64,000 bases of DNA from Pteria penguin (GCA_035048485.1 CM068585.1:15295501-15359500), one strand, 5' to 3'; counted from the stretch's first letter, positions 26,977 to 37,263 are shown. The notes: generated by a model not told the origin, from the sequence alone. Numbers and translations are program-made.

Positions 26977-27146
26977 GTTGGTTGGTTGATTGGTGTTTTA
27001 CGTCGCTTTCAACAATATTTCAGTTATATCGCGACATGGAAGCAGGAGGTTACCAACCTCTTAAACATAGTGGCGCAACCCGGGAATCGAACCCGGATCG
27101 TCGGCGCCGCAAGCCAAGCGCTTAACCACTACACCAAGCCTGCCCC
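26977..27146 (-). mobile_element. tRNA-derived SINE, family 1, copy 2 (best preserved)
   Basis: Read on the minus strand it begins GGGGCAGGCTTGGTGTAGTGG (A box) and has a near-consensus B box GGGTTCGATTCCCGG. It continues with CTCCTGCTTCCATGTCGCGA and ends CAATCAACCAACCAAC. The head is tRNA-like but lacks a foldable anticodon arm and continues into a non-tRNA body, so it is a SINE and not a tRNA gene. An open frame on the opposite strand with a long isoleucine run is an artefact of the adjoining microsatellite. Confidence 0.9.
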
Positions 27147-27149
27147 TAT

Positions 27150-27281
<132 letters not shown>

Positions 27282-27322
27282 AACACACTATGTGATCTGC
27301 CGCATATGACCACGTGTTAGAT

Positions 27323-27570
27323 GTTACTCGTATCTCACCATGGCGATATAGTAACTCGCCATGGCGAGGTATTATCTCGCTGTGGTGAGATAGTTACTCG
27401 CCATGGCGATATAGTATCTCGCAGTGGCGAGACACTGCGAAATAGTAACTCGCTGTGCCGAGACACGTAACTCGCTTTGCGAGATAGTAACTCGTCGTAG
27501 CGAGATAGTAACTCGCCGACGCGAAATTTATACCGCCGGAGTGAGATAGTATCTCGCCGTGGAGAGATAA
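27323..27570. repeat. Palindromic tandem repeat, ACTCGCCATGGCGAG type
   Basis: About a dozen units of roughly 20 bp, each with an inverted ACTCGC...GCGAG motif separated by ATAGTA or ATAGTATCTC. Most of the CG dinucleotides of the local region are here. No coding sense; the array could form cruciforms. Confidence 0.8.
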
Positions 27571-28196
27571 AAATTAAAATTAAATGTACATTTTATCCTG
27601 ATCTTAAAGCAAATCGATTTGCATGTGGTTTTTCTGATTTTAATGTTCGAAGAAAGGAGATTTTAACTTTTCAATCTTTTAATAATGCATACAGAGCATT
27701 TATTATGCTATTTTATTTTTAATGTATCAAACTGTCATTAAGCAGTCAGTTGCGATATATGTGAAAAATGGCAGCATCGCAAATGTTACCATGGGCAGAT
27801 TTAAAGGGGGGCAGACTCCCCTTTTCGCCAGAAATTTATAATATATCGATATATCAGGGACGTATATAACACACGTCCCTGTATATATATATATATATAT
27901 ATATGATAAAGTTGGAAACAATAAAATGAGTAAAACCCCAAGATTTGGCACCCAAGGTAGCTAATACTTGATTTTCATCTATCCCCCCCCTCCCTTTTTG
28001 GAAATCCTCGATTCGCCACTGGTAACACCGGAATAACATCAAAAGAGTACAGAAAGGCTATCAGAAATAAACTTGATATTCCATTTACATATAAAATATG
28101 TTTAAGGTACGAATATATTTGATATTTATATTTCCGTAATCACCAATAGCAATGTCTCTATATACTTGTACATATGTATGGGTAATTTACATGCAT
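27571..28196. other. Unassigned sequence with a possible hAT-like end
   Basis: Mostly AT-rich with an (AT)n run at 27,883-27,904. On the minus strand from about 28,025 it reads CCAGTGGCGAATCGAGGATT then a C/G-run, which resembles the CAGTGGCGGATCCAGG ends of hAT-like elements. A possible partner near 27,808 has a G-run and TTTTCGCCAG, but the arms match poorly. No transposase was seen. Confidence 0.3.
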
Positions 28197-28205
28197 TCAT
28201 TGTAT

Positions 28206-28307
28206 CAATCTGATTAAAACCATATCTTTATTCAGCTTCTCTATTTGTTCCATTACACAATGGAGCAAATAGAGAAGCGGAATAAAGATATGGTTTTAAT
28301 CAGATTG
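28206..28307. mobile_element. 102-bp fold-back element with 9-bp target duplication
   Basis: Arms of about 49 bp (starting CAATCTGATTAAAACCATAT) are inverted around the 4-nt centre ACAC at 28,255-28,258 with only about two mismatches. The exact 9-mer TCATTGTAT lies just outside both ends, at 28,197-28,205 and 28,308-28,316. A 9-bp duplication is typical of Mutator-like elements, and a MULE transposase remnant lies about 10 kb downstream. The near-identity of the arms suggests a young insertion. Confidence 0.85.
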
Positions 28308-28639
28308 TCATTGTATTTATTTGAATTTCATGAAATAATGAATAATAGAGTAAATCAAATAATTGTCTTACAAACATCCAGTTATCTTATTTTAATTGTA
28401 AGTGTGGCGAAAACACCTGGGCGAAAACTCCCGAGTACGAAAATTCTCAAGTGTGAAAACGTTTTGGTGCGAAAACTCCCGTTTACGGTTACCACGTATC
28501 CAATAAAATGACTTATATGACTCAAAATTCATTTAAATAAACCTAAACGTAAATTTACTTGTTGTTTATTCATGAAAATTTGTAAAAATCTGAATGTTGG
28601 TTGAGGGGGAATTAAAATCTGCAAATAGTTAGCTGAACG

Positions 28640-28757
28640 GTAAACCTCTGTAGGGAGCTTTTATACGGTTCCGGGATCGTTCGTACGGATACGTTTTCGT
28701 ACTGGGATTTTTCGTACGGGATCTTTCGTACTACTACCGGGATTATTCGTACGGATG
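28640..28757 (+). repeat. GGGATNNTTCGTAC motif cluster, left
   Basis: Four direct copies of GGGAT(C/T)NTTCGTAC (GGGATCGTTCGTACGG, GGGATTTTTCGTACGG, GGGATCTTTCGTACTA, GGGATTATTCGTACGG). The same motif in reverse orientation is clustered at 40,595-40,682. A related GCGAAAACTCCCG(A/T) motif occurs just upstream at 28,420-28,485. Confidence 0.7.
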
Positions 28758-28952
28758 TTAAACCTATATTTGTATGCTTAAAATGTATACATATTAAATA
28801 ATTTGAACTTTTTAGCTGTGTTGTTGTTCATTCATGAATATTGCGAATGAACTATCACGTACTTTGATGCGTGTTGATTCGTAAAATATATAGATGATTT
28901 CACGCGCCTTTAAATTTAAATATTTGACCTCTGACCTCGCGCATGCGCAATA

Positions 28953-28978
28953 GCTGTAGGGCAAAAAGGCCCTACAGC
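28953..28978. other. Short hairpin upstream of the YqaJ-type gene
   Basis: GCTGTAGGGC and GCCCTACAGC form a perfect 10-bp stem around AAAAAG. It lies about 90 bp before the ATG at 29,069 and next to the candidate TATA box, so it may belong to the promoter or to the terminal region of the transposon. Confidence 0.5.
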
Positions 28979-28979
28979 G

Positions 28980-28987
28980 CTATATAG
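28980..28987 (+). promoter_or_regulatory. Candidate TATA box of the SWIM-YqaJ-PHD gene
   Basis: CTATATAG lies about 80 bp upstream of the ATG at 29,069, in a GC-richer segment than its surroundings. The position suits a core promoter with a short leader. Supported by position and motif only. Confidence 0.35.
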
Positions 28988-29764
28988 CCATACGGTGTTA
29001 ACGAGTAAACAAACAGGTGTCAATGCTTATCTCGCACGTGTCAATGACTCACAGAAGTTGTTTATATCATGGGTGAATATTTTAAATCATTGTCAGCGGG
29101 AATTAAGGAAGATTACTGTAACAAATTACTGCACCTTGGTGTCACAGTGAGTGATTTTGATCCATTTGTTAAAGATGACGACAGGTGGATTGACGATGTG
29201 ACAAAATGGCCGGACGTTGAATTTGGACAGATTTATTGCTACTTAATTGATTCACATGGAAATTTTACTCGTGAAACATTGAAAGCATATCGATCCCTGG
29301 AAGCTTACAATTACTTTCACAGCGGTTGGGTACACACGTGCTATTATGCAAATGGACCGAATGGGAAGTGTTTCGTCAAAGCCAAAGTCAACCGGTCACA
29401 AACCTTGTCAGAGAAACCGCATGAGGCATGGGTCTGCATAGAGAAGTGCGACGGCTCGATATGTGGTGCCCACTGCACATGCATGGCAGGGTAAGGATAC
29501 CATTATAACAGTGTATAACTGTGTATACCCCATTTATTGTACAGATGTCTGACAGTCTGGTATTTTGAATAGCAGATAAATCTATAACTTATATAAAACC
29601 TAAAGGCTAAACAATTCTTTTTACTTTTAGAGCTATAAGAGTAAGAAACATACATGTATACTGACTCTTACTGTAGACGTAACCCAGTAGGCAGATTGGA
29701 ATAAGAAAATAATTATTGTAGGCCAGAATGGGTTCGAACCCAGGACATCTTTTTTTTAGGGCCA

Positions 29765-29984
29765 GGGGCCTTATTCACAAAGAAACTTAAGTCTAAGTGT
29801 GAAAATTAAGGTCGTAAGTAGTGTGTGTTATAATATTCAGAATCAGTTGAAATTTTCTCAGTGAATAATTTATCAGACACACTTTTCACAAAGAAATTTT
29901 CCATCCATAATAAAACTTTAGACACATGTTATGCAAGTTTCAATTTTCACACTTAGACTTAAGTTTCTTTGTGAATAAGGCCCC
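29765..29984. mobile_element. MITE, family M1, copy 1 (in intron of YqaJ-type gene)
   Basis: The left arm GGGGCCTTATTCACAAAGAA, continuing as ACTTAAGTCTAAGTGTGAAAATT, is mirrored at the right end (TTCTTTGTGAATAAGGCCCC). It is 220 bp with arms of about 40 bp nearly identical to each other. A related copy is at 32,523-32,746. No coding capacity. Confidence 0.88.
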
Positions 29985-30424
29985 AGATGTTTCTCCCCAT
30001 ACCATACATGTATAAGATAAATCGAAGTGAAGCTATAATATCTATGATTCTATCTCCTCTGACTTAATTATGACAAATGCCATTTGGCAGAAAATTCATT
30101 TTGATTTTTACATGTATTGTAGGTACTACCTACATGTACATGCATGTTATTAATTTCAGCAGTTGAAAAAAAATTATCATGTATTGATAATAATGTGGGT
30201 TTTCATACATTGTACAGGTTGGGCGAGGTTTGCTCCCACGTAGCTGCGATCCTTTTCAAGATTGAGGCTTGTGTGCGGCTTGGATTCAACAAAGTAGCCT
30301 GTACATCTCTACCATGTCAATGGAATCAAAACTTCACAAAAAAGGTATATTTAAGAACTCATTTGTTCATGCTCATGCTTAGGCTGGGACTGTGAGTCAC
30401 TTGCATGCATTATTTTATATAGAG

Positions 30425-30605
30425 ATTGGTTGGTTGCATGACTGACATAATAGGGTTTAACATCCCTTTTAACAATTTTTTAGTGGAAGCAGGAGATGAT
30501 CAACCTTTTAAACATTATACCGGTAAGTTGTGCAACCATGGGAATCGAACCTGGGTTGTCTGGGCCGCAGACCAAGTGCTTAACCACTGCATCAACTCTG
30601 CATCC
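30425..30605 (-). mobile_element. tRNA-derived SINE, family 1, copy 3
   Basis: Minus-strand copy in the second intron of the YqaJ-type gene, with the tail TTGGTTGGTTG at 30,425 and the head at 30,605. The B box survives as GGTTCGATTCCC; the A box is diverged (GAGTTGATGCAGTGGTTAAG). It inserted after the host transposon, so it gives a relative age. Confidence 0.8.
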
Positions 30606-32522
30606 TTAAATTAAGAGTTAAGCGTTACGTTGGTACCAGACAATCTTACCTTTTGACCTTGACCTATGTCCTAATACATATCTCAAAGATTGCATCTGAT
30701 GCCAGTGGGACATTCCCGTTTCACAAACTTATCTTGTTAGATTAAGATAGATTATTGAAGTTAAATAACATCAGGTATAATTCAGGTGGACCACATGCAT
30801 GTATGAGTGATCAAACATTGAACATTAACGGTTTTATATATTTATATATGTTTCATGAGTAATTATCTAAGGTCTTTGTTTACATGTTAAAAATTATCAT
30901 AAATGATATGTTAATTTATGTCAAAACATCTTTATATATATGATAATAATTTTATAGGTAGAAGCTGTACCACTGAGGGATATCAAGTTCACCAAGCCTA
31001 AGAAGAACAACTTCCATAACACAACTAGACAATCCATGGTTTTAGGGACAAAACCTACTTTTGCTGCAACTACATCCTTCTTGGAAAAACTGAAATCTGC
31101 AAATCCAAATGCTGTGATATTTACTGTGACCAATCCTAAGCCAAATCCACCAATTAAAACTGTGACATTCCCTTTCAAGATGAGTGACTATTTCAAAGAT
31201 GAATATGTGCACTTGAAAAGTGATGAAATTCATGTTATGTGTGATGAAATTATTGATAATATGACCGCAACAAATGCTGAAATAGCAGCTTTAGAGGAAG
31301 CATCAAGGGATCAGTCAAATTCATGGAGTTGGTTCGAATACAGAAAGGGGCGATTGACTGCATCTAACTTCTATGACATTTGCCACACAAGTATAGAAAA
31401 GCCCAGTGTAACACTTATCAGCCGGATTTGCCAGTATGATCCAGTGGTGGAAACACTAGCCATTAAATGGGGAAAACAGAATGAGACCGAAGCACTTGAT
31501 AACTATTAAAGACTCATGAAACAACATTCTGAGACATTTATCTTGAGAAAAAGTGGAGTTATGCTTGATGGTCAGGAGCCCTACTTAGGAGCAAGTCCAG
31601 ATGGAATTACCTCCTGCGAGTGTTGTGGGAAAGGAATCGTGGAGGTCAAATGTCCCTACAAATACTCCGATGTTGATCCGTGCTTTGTTTCCGACAAATC
31701 ATTCTATTTAGCTCCACATTCTAAAAATAAACAGTCAGTTGGATCTTCAGATAAACCTATTTTGTGCACTACTTCTTTGAAAGCTTCCTCTAAGTATTAC
31801 ATGCAAATTCAAGGACAAATGGCAGTGTGTGATGTAAACTTTTGCGATTTTATTTGTTGGTCACCAGAGGGAATCCATATTGAGAGAGTGGAACGAGACA
31901 GAGATTACTTCAAGGCAGCAAGATCATCTCTTCGTGCGTTTTTCTTGAAAGTCATTTTGCCTGAAATACTGACTAGGAATGTGTATCTCAAAAAGATAGC
32001 CAAAACCAATGACACAGTGTGCATTTGTGGTAAAGACGAATCCCATGACAATCTTATTGCTTGCGACTCAGGTCATTGCAGGGTAGAATGGTACCATCAT
32101 TCCTGTGTTGGACTTAAAGACATCCCGAGTGGACCATGGTTGTGTTTGACATGCCGATCTGGAGGAATGCCAAAATGCAAGCGCGGAAGGAAATAATAAT
32201 GGCTGTCATTATCACTGCACAATAATTGATGCAATATACAATGTACTTCAATATAATGGATAGTCCACTTGATGTATTTTAGTGCTGATTTATATATGTG
32301 CACATGGTGTATATAAAGTAATAATACTTTTATTTTGTTGATCATCATCAGTACATACTACAAGCATGTACCCTTAATGTATTAAAATACTTTACTAATT
32401 TATCTTTGTCCTGAAATTTATCTATGACACCAGAGCAAGAGCTACACGTGTATAAAGCAAATTATCATCTGATTTAAGCTTTCTTTATACTGGAGGAGAA
32501 TAGTCGTGCGGCTGAAGTTCCA

Positions 32523-32746
32523 GGGGCCCTATTCACAAAATAACTTCAGTTCAAGTGTGAAATTGAGACTCGAATAACTTTGTGTATAAATTCTTATACT
32601 GATTGGAAAGTTTTTTTGTGAAAGGTTTGTCTGATAAACTATCCATGGAAATTTCAACTGATTCTGATAGTTATAACACATACTATGTATTTATGACCTC
32701 AAATTTCACACTTAGACTTAATAAGTTTCTTTGTGAATAAGGCACC
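32523..32746. mobile_element. MITE, family M1, copy 2 (diverged)
   Basis: Begins GGGGCCCTATTCACAAAATA and ends TTTCTTTGTGAATAAGGCACC. It shares arms and interior phrases (AATTTCAACTGATTCTGATAG, TGTCTGATAAACT) with the copy at 29,765-29,984, in opposite orientation. It is more diverged than copy 1 and lies just after the YqaJ-type gene. Confidence 0.85.
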
Positions 32747-33576
32747 AGGTTTTCTGAATCATCAAGATGCTCAGATTAGGACAAAACAAAATATAACTGT
32801 GCTTACATGCACATACATGTAACTTACCAGGCTCCATGCATGACAATAAAGGTTTTTTTATTGAAAATATAAATTTTTAAGTCCAATTTTCAAATCCTCT
32901 TATTTTAAAATGTAGTGAATGAAATGGTGATAGAGTAATTATAAAAGTATATCTACTTGAAAATCCAAACAATATTTTACACACATGAAATCAGAATCTC
33001 ATGGTCAGTTCAATAGATGTAGAGATCACATTTGAAAATTGGACGTAAGAATGTTCTCAGTTTAAAAATCATTATTGTTATTGAGCCAGTACATATAGTG
33101 ACTGTAATAATTGTCCATCTTTGAATAACTGCTGTCAGTGGTGGATAAGACTGATTGTACAGTATACTGTAAAGTCATAAATAAGGAGCAAAGGATTATT
33201 ATGACATGCTGTAGTGTAATTTGAGTTCGAATCCATGACAACAAAAAGCTGGTCCTGCATATGGCAAGTCAGGCAATGACTGGATGGTGCCACGTCTACT
33301 GCCAGAAACTTTTCATGTCTTCAGTCAATGAAACCAGTAAGGCCACTGACCTGAGTTGAGCAAGATATAATAACAATGATTCAATCTGACATTTCAAATG
33401 TTTAATTGTATATCATGTGCTACTGAATACTTTATTTAATATGGCATCAATAATTATGTCTCTGAAGTTTCGAATTATATTAAAAGCACACAAGAACAGT
33501 CACTGCATCATTTTGTAAAAATAATTCACATCTGAATTCAGGAATATGGCAGTCGACTCTGGCTGACTTTGGTAAT
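32747..33576. other. Spacer between convergent transposon genes
   Basis: AT-rich, no coding signal. It would hold the 3' ends of both the + strand YqaJ-type gene and the - strand transposase. No unambiguous AATAAA was matched to either gene here. Confidence 0.5.
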
Positions 33577-34924
33577 TTACAAGAGTGGTCCATTTGTATT
33601 CACAAGGGCAGCAACCACTCTTACAATTTTGTCACCGGTGGTAACCATCTCGCCATCTTCCTTTTTTACTAGTCGTACCGGTAGAGTACCTTTCATAATT
33701 TCAAAGTCCTTCAATCGACCAATGACCCTCTCCACATGAATTCTTGCCCTTGCCATCATTCGTGACTCCTCTACCTCCTTCTTGGACAATTGTTTCTTAC
33801 CACGAGTGTATGCTGGCACTATAAGCTTTGCTCCTCGAATCGAAAACTCCTCTTCCACATTGAATCCACGATCAGCAAGGATGACATCCCCAGGGCATAG
33901 TTTGTCCAGAATTCCACTTTCAAGTGTAATTTGTTTGTCACTCACTCGGCCACCCCAACATTCAGACAGAAATGTCACACAACCTGTAGGGCTTACACCA
34001 ACTAGTATTTTGATAGTATTATGCTTCTTGTAATTTGAATACGTCTGGGCTCTTGCCTTAAGATTGGTCGGACGTTCGATGAAAATCTCTGTGCAATCTA
34101 TGACACACTTCACCTTGCGAAATATACTGTTCTGGAATATAGGTGGTAACTGACAAACATCAGACTCTGGCCACTGAACAAGTCCACCGATTGAAATATA
34201 CAATGCACTCAGCCATACATGGAAAATTGTTGTCGCACATGCAGGAGCAATACCAAATCTATAAGCTAAATCTGTTAGTTTTAGGTTCCTCCTCAATTTC
34301 ACAATTGTCAAAAGCAACTCATCCCTTGAAGAAAGTTTGGTATTTTTGCGCCTCACTAATTCTTTTGTTGCGTCATGTATTGCCACGAAAGTTGAAAAAT
34401 TGGAAAGTCCTGTGTAGAATTCAGTCATTTTATCATCTTTCTCAATATTCTCGCATCGAAGGACAGCTTTTTCCACCACAGCAGACAGGATCTTCTTTTC
34501 TTGTTGAAGTTTTGCGACATCTTCATTTAATTGCTGAATGTCCCCAGTCATATGATGAATCTTCTCTATATACTTATTCTCCTGCTGCTGATGAGCATGA
34601 ATTTGATCCTGAAGATCATCACTCTTTCGATAAAGGTGTTGATTGGTCACAATCATTCTATCCATCTGGGGTAAACTGATATCTGACTGACACTGAGCAT
34701 CTACAGTTTCTAGGGCATCTGTCTGAGTAACCATTCCTGGCACCTCCTCACGGATATCGCATCCCAAAGATAATAAGGCTTGCGCTGACGTAAGTCTGTT
34801 TATATTCTCCTTGCGTTCCTGTAACCTAATATGACGGTTCACTTTCTGCTGTACAATATCTTCTGAAGATTTCTTTTTGGACACATAACAAAATCTGGAT
34901 TGGTAGGGTCCTTTGATGGTTTGC
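33577..34924 (-). pseudogene. DDE_Tnp_4 (PIF/Harbinger-ISL2EU-like) transposase with THAP remnant
   Basis: An open frame of 435 codons (34,884 to stop at 33,577). In order: a Gln/Glu-rich coiled coil (about residues 80-150), a helix-turn-helix (LTDLAYRFGIAPACATTIF, near 200-225), and a DDE core with Asp in VIDCTEIF, Asp in VILADRGF and Glu in HVERVIGRLK. These are the HARBI1/DDE_Tnp_4 catalytic positions and all are present. Upstream, after a CTATAG acceptor (34,925), the exon starts GKPSKDPTNPDFV, the usual C-terminal stretch of a THAP finger, but in another frame from the long one. I found no exon for the THAP cysteines in the next 500 bp, so the 5' end appears broken. It would cut and paste the element; with the convergent YqaJ-type gene it makes an ISL2EU-like pair. 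Confidence 0.85.
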
Positions 34925-35425
34925 CTATAGATAAAAAAAGAATTAGTTACATCAATATATTTGTGTGCCCTATAGTCATGAATCTCAAATAATGTTACAA
35001 TAATTATACAAAAAAAGAAAATACTTTTATATCATTAAATAACTATAATTGCATTTGTAACACTCTTTCATGCATGTGCTGAAATCTAAAATTTAGCTAC
35101 TAGTATTTATGGAAAGATGGGCAATTATCTTAGGTCTTGTGAAATGATTTCCATTTTATCACATACGTGCATATGATATCATGACTCATGTTGTTTACTA
35201 ACAGTGATCACGTGACACAGGTAAACATGGCCGTGTGTCCAGGTACAATTTACAAAACGAACGGTAAACATCGCTACATACATACAAACACGTTATTAGA
35301 GTTTACTCTGTATGACTATACTGTTAAATATGCATGACATTCCTCAGAATCTCTGTACTTTAGGGCTAGTTCAATATACTCTGATCTTAGTTACAGATTA
35401 CAGGGCAAGCACCTATGGCCGTATG
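34925..35425. other. 5' flank of the transposase
   Basis: AT-rich. On the minus strand no frame encodes a CxxC THAP start. CACGTGACAC and similar E-box-like words occur near 35,209-35,217. The outer end of the transposon should lie here or slightly beyond, but no terminal inverted repeat matching the 28.6-29.0 kb side was found by eye. Confidence 0.4.
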
Positions 35426-35471
35426 GACTGCAACGGAAGAGACGGGACAAAATAGCTCTTCCGTTGCAGTC
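35426..35471. other. Perfect 16-bp-stem hairpin
   Basis: GACTGCAACGGAAGAG and its exact reverse complement CTCTTCCGTTGCAGTC are separated by 14 nt (ACGGGACAAAATAG). It lies between the transposase 5' flank and the tRNA-like inverted repeat starting near 35,484, and could mark a transposon end or a mini-MITE. Confidence 0.7.
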
Positions 35472-35483
35472 GTAACTACTCTG

Positions 35484-35772
35484 ATCTTTGTAAGGCTGTA
35501 CTATTGCAATACAGAATATAGTGACTACCGTTGATTGATTTGCTCATATATTGAAATGTTTACCAGTTTAGAAGAAAAAAAAGGCAGCTAATAGGGGTCA
35601 CTAATAACTAGGTTTTAGAGCATAGTAAGGTCCAGATTTTTGTACTACAGGTAAATTTGATGTCACTGAATAGGGACAAGAAAATAAACTGCTTTAGTGT
35701 AACTGGATAGCATGTCTCATGCACACATTTTCGTTGCAGTGAGAAAGTCTAGGTTCAAATCCTAGGGGCAGT
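35484..35772 (+). mobile_element. tRNA-like SINE, family 3, + copy with internal insertion
   Basis: Starts GTAAGGCTGTACTATTGCAA and ends CTAGGTTCAAATCCTAGGGGCAGT (T-arm plus acceptor). The inverted partner at 37,264-37,434 lacks about 135 bp found here between TTGATTGATTTG and TGTCACTGAATAGGG. The last 95 bp can be read as a tRNA-like body: AACTGC pairs with GCAGTT in the partner, with a D-arm-like TAACTGGATAGCA. Confidence 0.7.
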
Positions 35773-36484
35773 GAAATGAATTAATATATACATTTAAATC
35801 ATCACACAATCTTTGGTGAGCAAGTATATGAATTGTTGATATTGTAGGCTAACACTAAAATTCACTCTTATTTGCATCCACTGCCAGAGGAAAAAGTACC
35901 CTCATTCTTTATGTTTGATTATGATCATTCTTCCATGAAGAGCAGGAAAAGAATGAGGGGGACACCCACAGGGAATACACCAATTTGGCTTTTAAAGATA
36001 CAATCAAATCCACTTTGCATATGTTTAATTATTTATCTTAATAATCTTGCAAATTAACTCTATTTACAATTGGCTTCATTATTTACACATCATCACATGT
36101 TTTATGGATGTTGTTAATGAAAATTATAGCATTATTACATGTATTTTGGTTCAAATTTTTAGTTTCTGTATGAGGGCATCATGTTTTCAGAACAACTTGG
36201 GTATTTTGTTCACCCCATGCAGTTTATCAGTATATAATGTCAGTTGATGCGTTGACTAAATTTTGCCAGATGACAACTTGAGATCATTGAACTGGGTTAA
36301 CCCCTGTAACTCATTACAAAAGAAAAATCAACAACATTTACATGTAGCAATGGTCAATAATTATCCATGCCATACAGCAGTTTAAAAGTTTTATATTCAT
36401 TATGTAGTGTAACAGTTATACTATATATACAAATTACAATACATGTACACACATACATATACCTATATTCTTATAATTATGTAA

Positions 36485-36652
36485 GGGGCAGGCTTGGTGT
36501 AGTGGTTAAGTGCTGGGCTTGCGATGCCGACGATCCAGGATCGATTCCCTGGTTGTGCCACTATGTTTAAGAGGTTGGTTACCTACTGCTTCCATGTCGC
36601 GATATAACTGAAAAACTGTTAAAAGTGACGTAAAACACCAATCAACCAACCA
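36485..36652 (+). mobile_element. tRNA-derived SINE, family 1, copy 4
   Basis: GGGGCAGGCTTGGTGTAGTGG head, B-box-like GATCGATTCCCTGG, body CTACTGCTTCCATGTCGCGA and tail CACCAATCAACCAACCA. It is close to the copy at 26,977-27,146 over its full length and inverted relative to it. Confidence 0.88.
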
Positions 36653-36840
36653 AATATAATTATGTATATATTCATGCAAACACACACATATGTATATAAA
36701 CACACATGCATACATGGTAACACACACATGCACACATACTCACACATTTTCCCCTATGTCAATGCATTTGTAATATTAAACAAACATTTTTATTCACAAT
36801 AATCTCTGCCTTTATTGTATGAAGTGTTGATTTTCTGCAG

Positions 36841-37014
36841 TCCTCTGGATGGTCTGAGGAAGAGAACTTAGGATTCATCTCTAAATACTTATCTAGAAAC
36901 CCTCTTCCTGGTACTACATGTATTTCAAAAGAGTTTTAGCGAAAAATGTGCCACCAACATGAATGAAGAACTGAACACAAATAGAATTGGTAATCATCGA
37001 AATGGCATTTTTAG
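36841..37014 (+). other. Orphan exon-like segment of unknown origin
   Basis: TTTTCTGCAG acceptor at 36,831-36,840 and GTAAGC donor at 37,015. Between them the frame reads SGWSEEENLGFISKYLSRNP and onward, meets TAG at about 36,937, and a +1 shift continues as FSEKCATNMNEELNTNRIGN. The amino-acid composition and splice sites look like a real exon with one frameshift. The WSEEE...I..YL pattern faintly recalls Myb/SANT-like domains. Family not recognised; it may belong to a transposon gene or an old host gene. Confidence 0.35.
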
Positions 37015-37263
37015 GTAAGCTAAATCTTGTTTTTCTCTCAACATCTGCTTAAATCAAAATATAAGAGATAGATAGAAGACGCTTGTTGTATGTATATCCA
37101 AAGCAACCTCAATATCATGCTCTGTCAACTGTAAAAAAACTCAAAATTAAACAAACAAGATTTAAAGAGATGTAAAAAAAAAGCTGGACAATTCAAAAAT
37201 GTTGTCACCAACATATACATATATATATTTTTCTAAAAATGATATTTTAAAGTAAAACATTTA

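Larger units (their letters stand above)
29069..32196 (+). pseudogene. SWIM zinc finger - YqaJ-type nuclease - PHD finger protein of an ISL2EU-like transposon
   Basis: Exons 29,069-29,490, 30,218-30,344 and 30,958-32,196 join in matching phases (2, then 0), about 595 codons. The ATG at 29,069 opens the frame. A SWIM finger is split by intron 1 (HCTCMAG, then LGEVCSHVAAILF, a CxC...CxH pattern). Exon 3 has a YqaJ/lambda-exonuclease-like fold signature: WFEYRKGRLTASNF, GASPDG (metal-binding Asp), VEVKCPY (ExK) and YYMQIQGQMAVC (Gln motif). A C4HC3 PHD finger follows (CICG...CRVEWYHHSC...WLCLTC). One in-frame TAA (31,507-31,509) cuts the frame between RLTASNF and GASPDG, so the present copy would lose the nuclease core unless the stop is read through or is an assembly error. 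ISL2EU-type transposons are known to carry a YqaJ-domain second protein. It is convergent with the transposase at 33,577-34,924. Confidence 0.85.

Noticed and set aside
34143..34679. A 178-codon + strand frame
   Set aside because: It is the shadow of the transposase on the opposite strand, which has clear catalytic motifs.
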